Assembly (NCBI GenBank): GCA_013415795.1
Contig: JAAEEL010000088.1
Location: 1 to 9,368, forward strand
From: Methanocellales archaeon
Lineage (GTDB): Archaea > Halobacteriota > UBA148
DNA: 9,368 nt
Direction of reading: 5' to 3'
Positions 1 to 6,325 of this stretch are shown here, piece by piece (the first letter of the stretch is position 1; every line of letters starts with the position of its first letter). The notes under the pieces are model-generated. The model searched no databases. It saw nothing but the letters and a program-made list of their open reading frames with translations, and had not been told where the DNA came from. The position numbers and the translations under genes are program-made.

Positions 1-1
1 G

Positions 2-655
2 ACCGATTTTGATAGAATATCTGATGATGTGAAAATATCAGTAATTTTTACGCCCAAAAGGGATCAGCCTGAGTCCGTTTATGCAATCGTGGGCAAAAAT
101 GCCGAAGGTTTGACCGGTGATCAAGTTGAGGTTTCAGGTAATTTCAACGTTTTAAAAGCGGAAACAACGTTGAATGTTCATTTCATTCCTCCCAGTGCAA
201 GTATGTTGATGCATAGTGGGAAAGCAACCGTGGAATCAGTTGAAATAGTAGAAACAGTTGTGAGGAACTGGGGTGCACAAGCAGAAAGATATGATGTGGC
301 AGATGGCATAGCAACCACAATACATGTCAAAGATCAAAATGGAGAGCCCATGAATGCCGATGCTGAATTAATATTTGAATTGTATGAAAGGTCTACAACC
401 AAAGATTTCGTGCCCAGCCATAACTGGGAAACAGCAATAGGTGGATTGCTGGATAGGTGGGAAACAACCATAAGCGAAAAGAGAACGATGGGCAAAACGG
501 GCGAATATAACTTTGAGTTGCAATATTCTAGTACAATACCATTTGGCGCGGAATACGGCTTAGTACAACTAACGCTCATCAGACCCGATGGTAAAAGGAT
601 TTATGCGGTCTATGATATGCTTTCATTAACTGAAGTAGAATATACACATCTTTAG
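2..655 (+). CDS. C-terminal part of an unrecognised beta-rich protein (5' end outside window)
   Basis: The frame is open from the first complete codon at the left edge to a TAG stop at 653-655, so this is the 3' end of a longer gene. A GTG at 29 could be read as a start, but it has no Shine-Dalgarno site in front of it and the frame continues upstream without a stop. The visible roughly 218 residues alternate short hydrophobic and polar stretches with many Val, Ile, Thr and Gly residues, which suggests stacked beta-sandwich domains. One stretch (IHVKDQNGEPMNADAELIFE) resembles the 'xVxDxxGxP' strand pattern of Ig-like or macroglobulin-type extracellular domains. I see no transmembrane segment, no cysteine and no catalytic motif in this part. 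A surface or secreted protein is a reasonable inference, but the family is not recognised. It converges on the minus-strand TorD gene. Confidence 0.6.
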   Translation, partial: TDFDRISDDVKISVIFTPKRDQPESVYAIVGKNAEGLTGDQVEVSGNFNVLKAETTLNVHFIPPSASMLMHSGKATVESVEIVETVVRNWGAQAERYDVADGIATTIHVKDQNGEPMNADAELIFELYERSTTKDFVPSHNWETAIGGLLDRWETTISEKRTMGKTGEYNFELQYSSTIPFGAEYGLVQLTLIRPDGKRIYAVYDMLSLTEVEYTHL

Positions 656-836
656 CATAAACCTAACAAATAGGGACCTGAAGATAAATTAAATCAAATC
701 AGACTTACATAAATTTCTGCATAGAAAAGAAGTGAGATGAGATTTTAAAAAAAATATTTGACATTATTTTCTTCTGGGCGAGATATTTTGAATTTAATAA
801 AGCTGGATATAACCTCCTGCTGAGAATACCATTGAC

Positions 837-870
837 ATTGCCTTACCCAAAGTGGCAATATATTTTCTTT
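837..870 (+). terminator. Weak hairpin with T-rich tail between convergent genes
   Basis: ATTGCC at 837-842 can pair with GGCAAT at 854-859 around an 11-base loop. On the plus strand a T-rich run follows (861-870). It lies about 180 bases beyond the plus-strand stop and just past the TorD stop on the other strand, so it could end either convergent transcript. The stem is short and the call is weak. Confidence 0.25.
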
Positions 871-875
871 TAAAT

Positions 876-1529
876 TTAGTAAAACATCGTTAACAGTTCT
901 TTATCCATTTCCAGGATTCCAGAAGTCATTTTTGATGCCCCCAAATAGAACTCATTCTCGGTTTCGCTTGCAATTTTACTGCACAAGCTAGGAATCCAGT
1001 TCAGAATATGCTCCCTTATAAAATCTCTTTGAAAATTGAAGCTGGCTTCGGATTCTTCCGCATTTAGGCTTAGTAGGTTTTTACGCATAGCCTTAAGCAG
1101 GTGGGTTAAGAACTCACATTCAACAGCTATGTGGTCCTCTTCTTTCGGAAAATCTTCTGGTATCGTCCAGCTCTTTTTTGCATATACTTCTCGTAAGTCC
1201 TTCAAGATGACTTCAGATCTCTTTTTAGGGGCATAATGCCTTTCCAGTGCATGGACCTTTTCTAAAAAAATTTCCCTGTATTCCCTGGAAAGGATCTCCT
1301 TTAGTTCTTTTTCTTCGGAAAATGTATCGACGAAATCGCACATCTGCACATATCCCTCCATGAACTCATTTTCTTCTTCCTGCTCATACCTGTATTGTTT
1401 GAAAAAATCTTGGGTAATGCCGTAAAGAAGTTTGGATGACGGCTCTCCCTTGAAGACTTCTGCCACAAATTTGTACATGTACAGCCTTAAACCAGTAATA
1501 TAAAAGATTGTTGGAGGAATTTTTGACAT
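876..1529 (-). CDS. TorD/DmsD-family molybdoenzyme maturation chaperone
   Basis: This 217-residue, mostly helical cytoplasmic protein matches the TorD family in size and in its signature. Near residues 145-160 it has PKEEDHIAVECEFLTHL, equivalent to the family's 'E/P-DHIAxELEFM' helix. Before it comes a segment like the family's 'ExRxLF...P' region (REYREIFLEKVHALERHYAP), and after it a Q-RDFIREHILNWIP segment like the conserved 'FlxxHlxxWxP'. TorD proteins bind the signal peptide or apo-form of molybdopterin enzymes of the DMSO reductase superfamily and hold them until cofactor insertion. The ATG at 1529 is preceded by GAGGT at 1538-1542, with 8 bases between. The gene starts 16 bases after the stop of the HdrA/MvhD-like gene, so the two are co-transcribed. 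No DMSO-reductase-type client is present in the window, which is odd. Confidence 0.8.
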   Translation of the reverse strand: MSKIPPTIFYITGLRLYMYKFVAEVFKGEPSSKLLYGITQDFFKQYRYEQEEENEFMEGYVQMCDFVDTFSEEKELKEILSREYREIFLEKVHALERHYAPKKRSEVILKDLREVYAKKSWTIPEDFPKEEDHIAVECEFLTHLLKAMRKNLLSLNAEESEASFNFQRDFIREHILNWIPSLCSKIASETENEFYLGASKMTSGILEMDKELLTMFY

Positions 1530-1537
1530 TAAAATCG

Positions 1538-1542
1538 ACCTC
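1538..1542 (-). promoter_or_regulatory. Shine-Dalgarno site of the TorD-family gene
   Basis: GAGGT, read on the minus strand, lies 8 bases before the ATG at 1529 and just after the stop of the preceding gene. It supports this start and translation from a shared message. Confidence 0.6.
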
Positions 1543-1545
1543 TTG

Positions 1546-2964
1546 TTACTTTACGATGTCAGTAATAAACAACTTTGAGACTTTTATAACTTTCTCCAGT
1601 TCGATGGAACTGCTGGGACAATTTTTGACACATGCCCCACAACCGATGCAAAGTTTGTGATCAAAAACAAGTTTTTCATCCTTGATCACCAGGGCATTGG
1701 TTAAACATGCCCTTGTACACTCTCCGCAGAGGTCACAAGTACCTTCATTGATTTGTATAGAACCAAAGGGCAATAGGCCCCCATCCACCTTTATATCAGA
1801 AGACACATCATCAAGCATAGTTTTTAACATTAAAATTAGGTCTTCTCGCTTATTCCCTGAAAATTCGTCGATATTGGGTATATCTAAACGGTCCATAGAT
1901 TTGATTTTTTCGAAAAAATTGACCAGGTACTCATGAAATTGATCTGGATCTCTGCCATTGCTTCTGAAGACGGAAAGCCTTCCTTCAAGAGATGTTTTTT
2001 GGAAGAGGCTGCTAAAGGTCCTCTCAAGATCCTCAATATATTTTTTGGAATCTTTTTTACACGAATCGCAAGCAAATAGAATGATACCTTGCGAGCCCAA
2101 AACAAAACTCATCAAGATGTCGTCTAGGTTAACGTGACTCAGGCATGAAATCGGAATTGGGAGTATGTCAGCCGGATAACTGAGCTTTTTTGATCCTACC
2201 CCGTATAATGTCATCTTAGAGAGGTTGTCGCAAACAAATAACATGACAGGAGTTTTCATCATGTGCTTAGGGGAGATTAGCTTTTTCTCCACAAAACCCT
2301 TTAGCATGGATTTCATTTTACTTTCGAGTTTCTCTTGATTCTTGGAGGACAGTATGCCCAGCGGACAGACAGATATGCATATGCCACAGCCGTTGCACAA
2401 ATCTGAGTTTATTGATAGCATGCCGGATATTGCCCCTTTAGGGCAGTTGTCCGCGCATATGGAACAGGCGCCAAACCTGTAACTCGGGCAAGACTCTACC
2501 CTGCCGAAAATTACTAAATCGTCCAGTGGCCCCATGCCAAGGGATACCACGACCTCTTTCATGTCTTCATCGGGCTCAAAATCCTTTTTGTTCTCAACGT
2601 TCATTATCTCCTGAAATATCAGTCTTTTTGCCTTTTCGGTAGCCTCGTCCTTGTCTTTATGGACCCAATCGGATAGAACCGCAATATCGACCAAAGACAC
2701 GTTCTCCTCTGGAAAATGACTGTACCTCAGAATTTCGTAAAACAAATTCTTGTTCGAACAACCAGCTATAATGAGATGATCGGGATTCTTCTTCAGATGG
2801 TAATGGATATCACTTATTCCGTCGCGATCACACAGGCGATCGCTCTTGATAACCCTCGTAACTCCTTGGTCCATCATGGATTTAGATATGGACCTGAAAT
2901 TTAAGGAGATGGTTTTATCACATGAACAGAGAGATAGTACGATTTCCTTTTTTTTGTTAGCCAT
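1546..2964 (-). CDS. HdrA-like / MvhD-like polyferredoxin fusion without a flavin domain
   Basis: Predicted cytoplasmic electron-transfer protein of 472 residues from the ATG at 2964. Residues 1-125 resemble the N-terminal domain of heterodisulfide reductase HdrA: LCSCDKT at 12-18 matches 'FVCHCGxN', IIAGCSNKNLF (65-75) matches 'VVAxCTPRxHEP', and SDWVHKDKDEATEKAK matches the 'CSWVH...AT.KAK' segment. Then come two [4Fe-4S] motifs (C159, C167, C170, C174; C190, C193, C196, C200). Residues 238-335 resemble the MvhD/FlpD [2Fe-2S] domain, with C245, C274, C299 and C302 as candidate ligands; the second Cys of the usual first CxxC is missing. Two more [4Fe-4S] motifs follow (C410, C413, C416, C420; C439, C442, C445, C449). 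The large FAD/thioredoxin-reductase-like part of true HdrA is absent. In-frame GTG 2982 and ATG 2970 would add only a repeat-encoded leader, so ATG 2964 (MANKKK) is preferred. It is followed closely by the TorD-family gene, implying service to a molybdopterin oxidoreductase. Confidence 0.78.
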   Translation of the reverse strand: MANKKKEIVLSLCSCDKTISLNFRSISKSMMDQGVTRVIKSDRLCDRDGISDIHYHLKKNPDHLIIAGCSNKNLFYEILRYSHFPEENVSLVDIAVLSDWVHKDKDEATEKAKRLIFQEIMNVENKKDFEPDEDMKEVVVSLGMGPLDDLVIFGRVESCPSYRFGACSICADNCPKGAISGMLSINSDLCNGCGICISVCPLGILSSKNQEKLESKMKSMLKGFVEKKLISPKHMMKTPVMLFVCDNLSKMTLYGVGSKKLSYPADILPIPISCLSHVNLDDILMSFVLGSQGIILFACDSCKKDSKKYIEDLERTFSSLFQKTSLEGRLSVFRSNGRDPDQFHEYLVNFFEKIKSMDRLDIPNIDEFSGNKREDLILMLKTMLDDVSSDIKVDGGLLPFGSIQINEGTCDLCGECTRACLTNALVIKDEKLVFDHKLCIGCGACVKNCPSSSIELEKVIKVSKLFITDIVK

Positions 2965-2967
2965 ATA

Positions 2968-2982
2968 CATACATACATACAC
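2968..2982 (-). repeat. Short TATG/GTAT tetranucleotide repeat in the leader
   Basis: Read on the minus strand this stretch is GTG followed by three tandem TATG units just before the preferred start codon at 2964. It creates several extra ATGs, two of which (2978 and 2974) are out of frame. It is too short to be more than a small simple-sequence tract. Confidence 0.6.
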
Positions 2983-2985
2983 AAA

Positions 2986-2994
2986 CTAAATAAA
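2986..2994 (-). promoter_or_regulatory. Possible TATA box for the HdrA/MvhD-like gene
   Basis: TTTATTTAG on the minus strand is centred about 26 bases before the ATG at 2964, the spacing expected of an archaeal TATA box for a leaderless message starting at or near that ATG. No Shine-Dalgarno site is visible before this ATG, which agrees with a leaderless start. The region is simply AT-rich, so this is tentative. Confidence 0.4.
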
Positions 2995-3037
2995 AAAAAA
3001 TAAAAAGAGTTACCCGGTCTCCAAAGGGAGACTGGGT
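2992..3037 (-). terminator. Strong hairpin terminator after the AOR gene
   Basis: Bases 3012-3022 pair with 3027-3037 to make an 11-base-pair, mostly GC stem with a single G-T pair and a four-base loop. On the minus strand it is followed by TTTTT at 3006-3002 and nine more T at 3000-2992. It lies about 30 bases after the AOR stop codon and should end the lipoprotein-AOR message, or limit read-through into the HdrA/MvhD-like gene. Confidence 0.85.
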
Positions 3038-3065
3038 TTTCGTGTTTTCAACGCAGTAGGTTGGT

Positions 3066-5126
3066 TTAGTTTCCGAACTTGCTTCTCATCTCAGCTGCTG
3101 CGCTTCCACAGACGTCGCTGATGCCAAGTTCTTCGAGCTTTGCAGCGGTGGGTATACCATTGTTCCGAGAGTATCCCCTCGCTTCCCAGTAAGCTGGGAG
3201 TTTCTCATTGTACAGCTTGTCCTTGTCAACTACGAGGCCGTCCTCATAACGTATAGAGGTTCCCTTGGGCCAGGGTCCTGCCGTAAATGGATCTCTGAAC
3301 CATCTCGGAGCAGCCTGTCCATCCCATACTGCCGGAGTGAACGCTGGATCGCCAGTCTGTGTGTACAGATTGATTATCCTACATAGGGCCGCTACCCTTG
3401 CTCCAACCGCCATGGTTTGGTCGTTGTCCCAGTCATTCCAGCCGGTTGCAGCCTGTGTCATAGCATCTATGGCATCTACGCCCCATGTTCCTCTGACGAA
3501 CATGCAGATTACCATTGAATTGGAGTTATATGCTGCATCTTGCTGATTTATCAGGGCTTCACCTTCTGCACTGCCTTCCGTGTGAGTATTGGGCTTGACC
3601 GTGGTGAGGTAGGAAAGTGCTGACTTACATCCACCCCTTACAGTGTGGGCGGGCTGACCATATCGATGAGTTGTCATGACATAGTTCATTATATCCGGAT
3701 TGCCCTTCAGCTCAGCGAAGTACTTGCCTGTCTCGTAAGCGCCGTTTGCCAGCTTGTCACCGATACCGTCTCTGGTAGCGATCTTGTACACCATCTCATT
3801 AACGGCATCTATGTTGCCCCATACGAGGTTGATTCCGTCTATATCCGCCGCTGTGATAAGGTTCCTCTGCATCAACTCCATGACTAATGAGAGGTTCATT
3901 CCATTGTCTATGTAATCTATACCCAGGTCGTCGTGTATGAAGGTAGCTCTCAACAGCTTGTTTTGCGCCTCATGCATATCCCACACATCTCCGGGATACG
4001 GATCGTTTGGAGTGTAATCAGTTCCGTCTGGCTTAATGAAACCGAGATTTCCTCCCAGTACGCCCATTGCTTCCCAGTCAGGCATATCTGCTATGGTACC
4101 GTCCATCATCGGGTTTTTGCTGTTGACCTTGGCTGTGGTCAGGCATTTCTGGGCACAACCTCGACAAGATTGCTTCTTTACCCACGAGGAGTCCCTCATG
4201 AATGGACCTGAGATCGTAACCAGAGCTTCTGGGTCCTCCCAGGAACCTTCTTGCCAGTTTCTGATGGGGTAACAGGATGTAGCCATGCTATTACGCCACC
4301 CGGTAGCAGTTCCGTAATTCCTCCAGCTGAACTGTGCTGCCATCTTGGTTCGGACTGCCCTACAGACGTCCATAAATTTCTGCTTGTCATAAAGCGGGTG
4401 TCCCATAGTGCCTCTCCAGGTTATTGCCTTGAGATTCTTGGAACCCATGACGGCACCTCCACCGGCTCTGCCGTGAGCCCTGGCGCCCTCTGTCATAGGA
4501 GCTGCGTTCCATACCATGTTTTCGCCTGCTCTGCCGATCACCCATGACCTTGCCAACACCTTGTTGCCAATGCCCTTATTTGGATCTGCAGGGTGTTTCG
4601 CGGCGAGCAGTGGTGGCATTTCTCCCGTGGTAAGCATGCTCTCTGCCCTGTAATCGTAGGGTCCATGAACTTCCTTGTTAAGTACAAGCTCGGTATGCTC
4701 TCCGTCCGTTCCCCAGACATGGCTCGCATCCCTTATCTCCACGTTGTCGTCCACGACCGCAATGTAGACAGGACTGCTGGCTTTTCCAACTATCTGGATG
4801 CCGTCCCATCCCGCGAACTTCATCTCAGAAGGTGTTAGACCTCCTGCTAGGGCCGCGCAATTGAAACTCATGGGTGACTTGGTGGCACAACAGGATCTTC
4901 CGCCTGGTGATGCCCCAGTTACTGGACCTACTAAGAAGTGCAGCAATGTTCTGGGATCGAATGCCGGAACATCTGGACCAGCTGTGCCCTCTTTGAACAT
5001 GAAGTATGCTCCGAGAGCTTGGCCGCCGAGATATTTCTTGTATATTTCCTCTTCTGGTTCCACAACGCTTGTTGTTTCTTGCGTTAAATCTACTCTTAGG
5101 ATTTTACCCCAAGCACCGTACATCAT
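3066..5126 (-). CDS. Tungsten-dependent aldehyde:ferredoxin oxidoreductase (AOR) family protein
   Basis: Full-length 686-residue AOR-family catalytic subunit. These enzymes carry a tungsten bis-pterin cofactor and one [4Fe-4S] cluster and oxidise aldehydes or related substrates, passing electrons to ferredoxin. The N terminus has the family opening (GKILRVDLT, 7-15), then KFAGWDGIQIVGKASSPVY (103-121), GRAGGGAVMGSKNLKAI (219-235), the cluster motif C321-x2-C324-x3-C328, and the first pterin-binding motif DDLGID at 399-404. The C terminus has the usual 'LPxYxExRGYxxxxGIPTxxKLxxLG' ending. The fourth cluster ligand is C541. The second pterin motif, normally DxxGLC, reads NSMVIC here, so its Asp and Gly are replaced. 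Residues about 155-192 look like an extra segment compared with classical AORs of around 600 residues. There is no signal peptide or Tat motif. The start overlaps the stop of the polyferredoxin lipoprotein gene (ATGA). ATG 5123 is also possible and has better spacing from GGAGG at 5132-5136. Substrate unknown; formaldehyde-, tungstate- or benzoyl-CoA-reductase-like branches cannot be separated by eye. Confidence 0.92.
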   Translation of the reverse strand: MMYGAWGKILRVDLTQETTSVVEPEEEIYKKYLGGQALGAYFMFKEGTAGPDVPAFDPRTLLHFLVGPVTGASPGGRSCCATKSPMSFNCAALAGGLTPSEMKFAGWDGIQIVGKASSPVYIAVVDDNVEIRDASHVWGTDGEHTELVLNKEVHGPYDYRAESMLTTGEMPPLLAAKHPADPNKGIGNKVLARSWVIGRAGENMVWNAAPMTEGARAHGRAGGGAVMGSKNLKAITWRGTMGHPLYDKQKFMDVCRAVRTKMAAQFSWRNYGTATGWRNSMATSCYPIRNWQEGSWEDPEALVTISGPFMRDSSWVKKQSCRGCAQKCLTTAKVNSKNPMMDGTIADMPDWEAMGVLGGNLGFIKPDGTDYTPNDPYPGDVWDMHEAQNKLLRATFIHDDLGIDYIDNGMNLSLVMELMQRNLITAADIDGINLVWGNIDAVNEMVYKIATRDGIGDKLANGAYETGKYFAELKGNPDIMNYVMTTHRYGQPAHTVRGGCKSALSYLTTVKPNTHTEGSAEGEALINQQDAAYNSNSMVICMFVRGTWGVDAIDAMTQAATGWNDWDNDQTMAVGARVAALCRIINLYTQTGDPAFTPAVWDGQAAPRWFRDPFTAGPWPKGTSIRYEDGLVVDKDKLYNEKLPAYWEARGYSRNNGIPTAAKLEELGISDVCGSAAAEMRSKFGN

Positions 5127-5971
5127 AACTCCCTCCTTACACTGTACAAGCTACTATAAAGCATCTCTGCACGTCTCGTTGGGTCAGCTGCGTGGAATCT
5201 GCCTGGTACGCAACCTACGAATCTCAGACAGGCTTCTGGGCATGCTTCTACACATGTCGGTTGTCCAGCGCACGCTGTGCAAACCTGTGCTACGCCATCA
5301 GGTGTGTAAATTACGCCGCTAGCAAACAGCTGCTCACAGATTTCAGTACACTTGCCGCATGAAGCGAAACCGAGACACAAATCTGCATTAACACGCTTGT
5401 ATCCATTACCATAGTATCCAGCTACGGTCTCCTCGTCTGGAACGGTTTCTATCGCATTGGTGGGACAGACATATTGACATGGCATCTCCGTAGTTCCGTC
5501 ACTCCACTCAGTGAGGCCACAAAAGTGGCATACGTTTGGAACATCCACAAATGAGTAACGCATGGTCCTGATTCTTGAATACTCTATGTTTATACCTTCA
5601 TAGTCTTCGGGTTGATACTTGAAAGCACATTCTTCGGCGCATATGTCGCAACCTGTACATAATCTGTAGTCTATATCAAAGGCAGCCCCTTTTATCACCG
5701 GTGCCTGTGCAGGCGTTGGTGCTGGTGTTGGTGCCGCTACAGGTGGTGCTGGCGTTGCTGCTGGCGTTGGTAATGGTTGTTCTGCTGGGTGCGATGGCGT
5801 TGCTGCTGGTCTTGGTGTTGCAGCTGGTGCTGCTGTTGGTGCTGCGGGCAATGCCGGTGCTGTTCTTGTAGGCACTGAAGGTGCTGGTATGGGTTCAGGC
5901 TCAGATACGCATCCTGAAAAAGCACATCCAACCAAAGCGAAAAAAAGCAAGATGATTACTACCTTTTTCAT
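5123..5971 (-). CDS. Predicted lipoprotein polyferredoxin with four [4Fe-4S] motifs, partner of the AOR
   Basis: 282 residues. Residues 1-20 form a Lys-Lys start and a hydrophobic core with lipobox-like ends at LVGC (Cys16) and FSGC (Cys21): a Sec-type lipoprotein signal with no twin arginine. Residues 22-92 are a low-complexity Pro/Ala/Thr linker. The rest is a four-cluster ferredoxin of the HycB/DmsB/AorA type: C105, C108, C111, C115; C148, C151, C165, C169; C199, C205, C208, C212; C231, C234, C240, C244. Such subunits carry electrons from AOR- or molybdopterin-type catalytic subunits, and the gene overlaps the AOR gene by an ATGA, so the two proteins very probably form a complex. The ATG at 5971 has GGAGGT at 5980-5985 and a TATA box further up. 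The odd point is location: the ferredoxin is predicted outside the membrane, whereas its AOR partner has no export signal. An uncleaved membrane anchor is the alternative. Confidence 0.88.
   Translation of the reverse strand: MKKVVIILLFFALVGCAFSGCVSEPEPIPAPSVPTRTAPALPAAPTAAPAATPRPAATPSHPAEQPLPTPAATPAPPVAAPTPAPTPAQAPVIKGAAFDIDYRLCTGCDICAEECAFKYQPEDYEGINIEYSRIRTMRYSFVDVPNVCHFCGLTEWSDGTTEMPCQYVCPTNAIETVPDEETVAGYYGNGYKRVNADLCLGFASCGKCTEICEQLFASGVIYTPDGVAQVCTACAGQPTCVEACPEACLRFVGCVPGRFHAADPTRRAEMLYSSLYSVRREL
5132..5136 (-). promoter_or_regulatory. Shine-Dalgarno site that decides the AOR start
   Basis: GGAGG on the minus strand lies 5 bases before ATG 5126 and 8 bases before ATG 5123, inside the end of the lipoprotein gene. 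The 8-base spacing matches the other minus-strand genes here, so initiation may occur at the second of the two adjacent ATGs, adding or removing a single Met. Confidence 0.7.
5696..5908 (-). repeat. Low-complexity Pro/Ala/Thr linker coding region
   Basis: This part of the lipoprotein gene encodes about 71 residues dominated by Pro, Ala and Thr in irregular 'PAAPT', 'TPAP' and 'PTPAP' units. The DNA is correspondingly repetitive (GGTGTTGGTGCTGG-like on the plus strand). Such linkers usually tether an exported domain at a distance from the membrane. Its repetitiveness could let its length vary by recombination or slippage in multiples of three. Confidence 0.8.
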
Positions 5972-5979
5972 TTTAATTG

Positions 5980-5985
5980 ACCTCC
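5980..5985 (-). promoter_or_regulatory. Shine-Dalgarno site of the lipoprotein gene
   Basis: GGAGGT on the minus strand, 8 bases before the ATG at 5971. A second purine-rich AGGAGGGGA lies a little upstream (5990-5998) and may be part of the short leader. Confidence 0.8.
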
Positions 5986-6021
5986 AGTATCCCCTCCTAT
6001 AATCATTATTAAATTAATTCC

Positions 6022-6032
6022 TTAAATATAAA
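6022..6032 (-). promoter_or_regulatory. TATA box for the lipoprotein-AOR operon
   Basis: TTTATATTTAA on the minus strand is a close match to the archaeal TATA element. It predicts a transcript start near position 6000 and a leader of about 30 bases that contains both purine-rich sites before the lipoprotein ATG. Confidence 0.7.
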
Positions 6033-6068
6033 TCGCAAAAATTTTGTTTCTTGTTAAACAAAGATAAC

Positions 6069-6081
6069 TTGATAGACATGT
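6069..6081 (+). repeat. Direct repeat TTGATAGACATGT, copy 1
   Basis: A perfect 13-base copy that recurs 70 bases further on (6139-6151). It lies upstream of the lipoprotein-AOR TATA box, where a regulator could act, so it is a candidate operator. Confidence 0.6.
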
Positions 6082-6138
6082 TACTTGGCTTTAACATATT
6101 ATGACAATCTTCTGCAACTTATATGTCTTCCATGATTT

Positions 6139-6151
6139 TTGATAGACATGT
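6139..6151 (+). repeat. Direct repeat TTGATAGACATGT, copy 2
   Basis: Second perfect copy, 70 bases (about seven helical turns) from the first, so both would face the same side of the DNA. Its ACATGTGCAG end also forms a loose inverted repeat with CTGCAACTTATATGTC at 6112-6127. Confidence 0.6.
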
Positions 6152-6325
6152 GCAGCTAAAAATATGCTAATCACTATAAGAAAACTGATCACTAAAAAAA
6201 TTCTATGATGAAATATTCCGGAGTCCTAATTTTGATCAATTAATTCTAATAAGTGCCTTTGAATTTTTATCTACTAATCTAACCTACCCAAAAATGATTT
6301 ATGGAACTCTTGCATTAAAAAGTAC

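Noticed and set aside
29..31. GTG as the start of the leftmost gene
   Set aside because: No ribosome-binding site precedes it and the frame stays open to the window edge.
656..875. A GGAGGTTAT motif on the minus strand beyond the TorD gene as the start of another gene
   Set aside because: No ATG, GTG or TTG with an open frame follows it at a suitable distance; the region soon becomes poly-A/T.
1546..2964. Calling the fusion protein a true HdrA
   Set aside because: The FAD-binding region that makes up most of HdrA is absent, and an MvhD-like domain takes its place.
3265..3546. Antisense plus-strand open frames inside the AOR gene (this one and similar ones up to 4838)
   Set aside because: They mirror the GC-rich coding pattern of the AOR and show no protein-family features.
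3066..5126. Naming the AOR-family protein BamB (class II benzoyl-CoA reductase)
   Set aside because: Some segments resemble BamB, but they are shared by the whole family, and no other Bam subunit or aromatic-degradation gene is present.
4798..5322. A 174-codon plus-strand open frame across the AOR and lipoprotein genes
   Set aside because: It lies antisense to two strongly supported genes, crosses their junction, and has no motif or ribosome-binding site.
5737..5931. A Gln/His-rich open frame within the lipoprotein gene
   Set aside because: It is the frame-shifted reading of the repetitive Pro/Ala/Thr linker.
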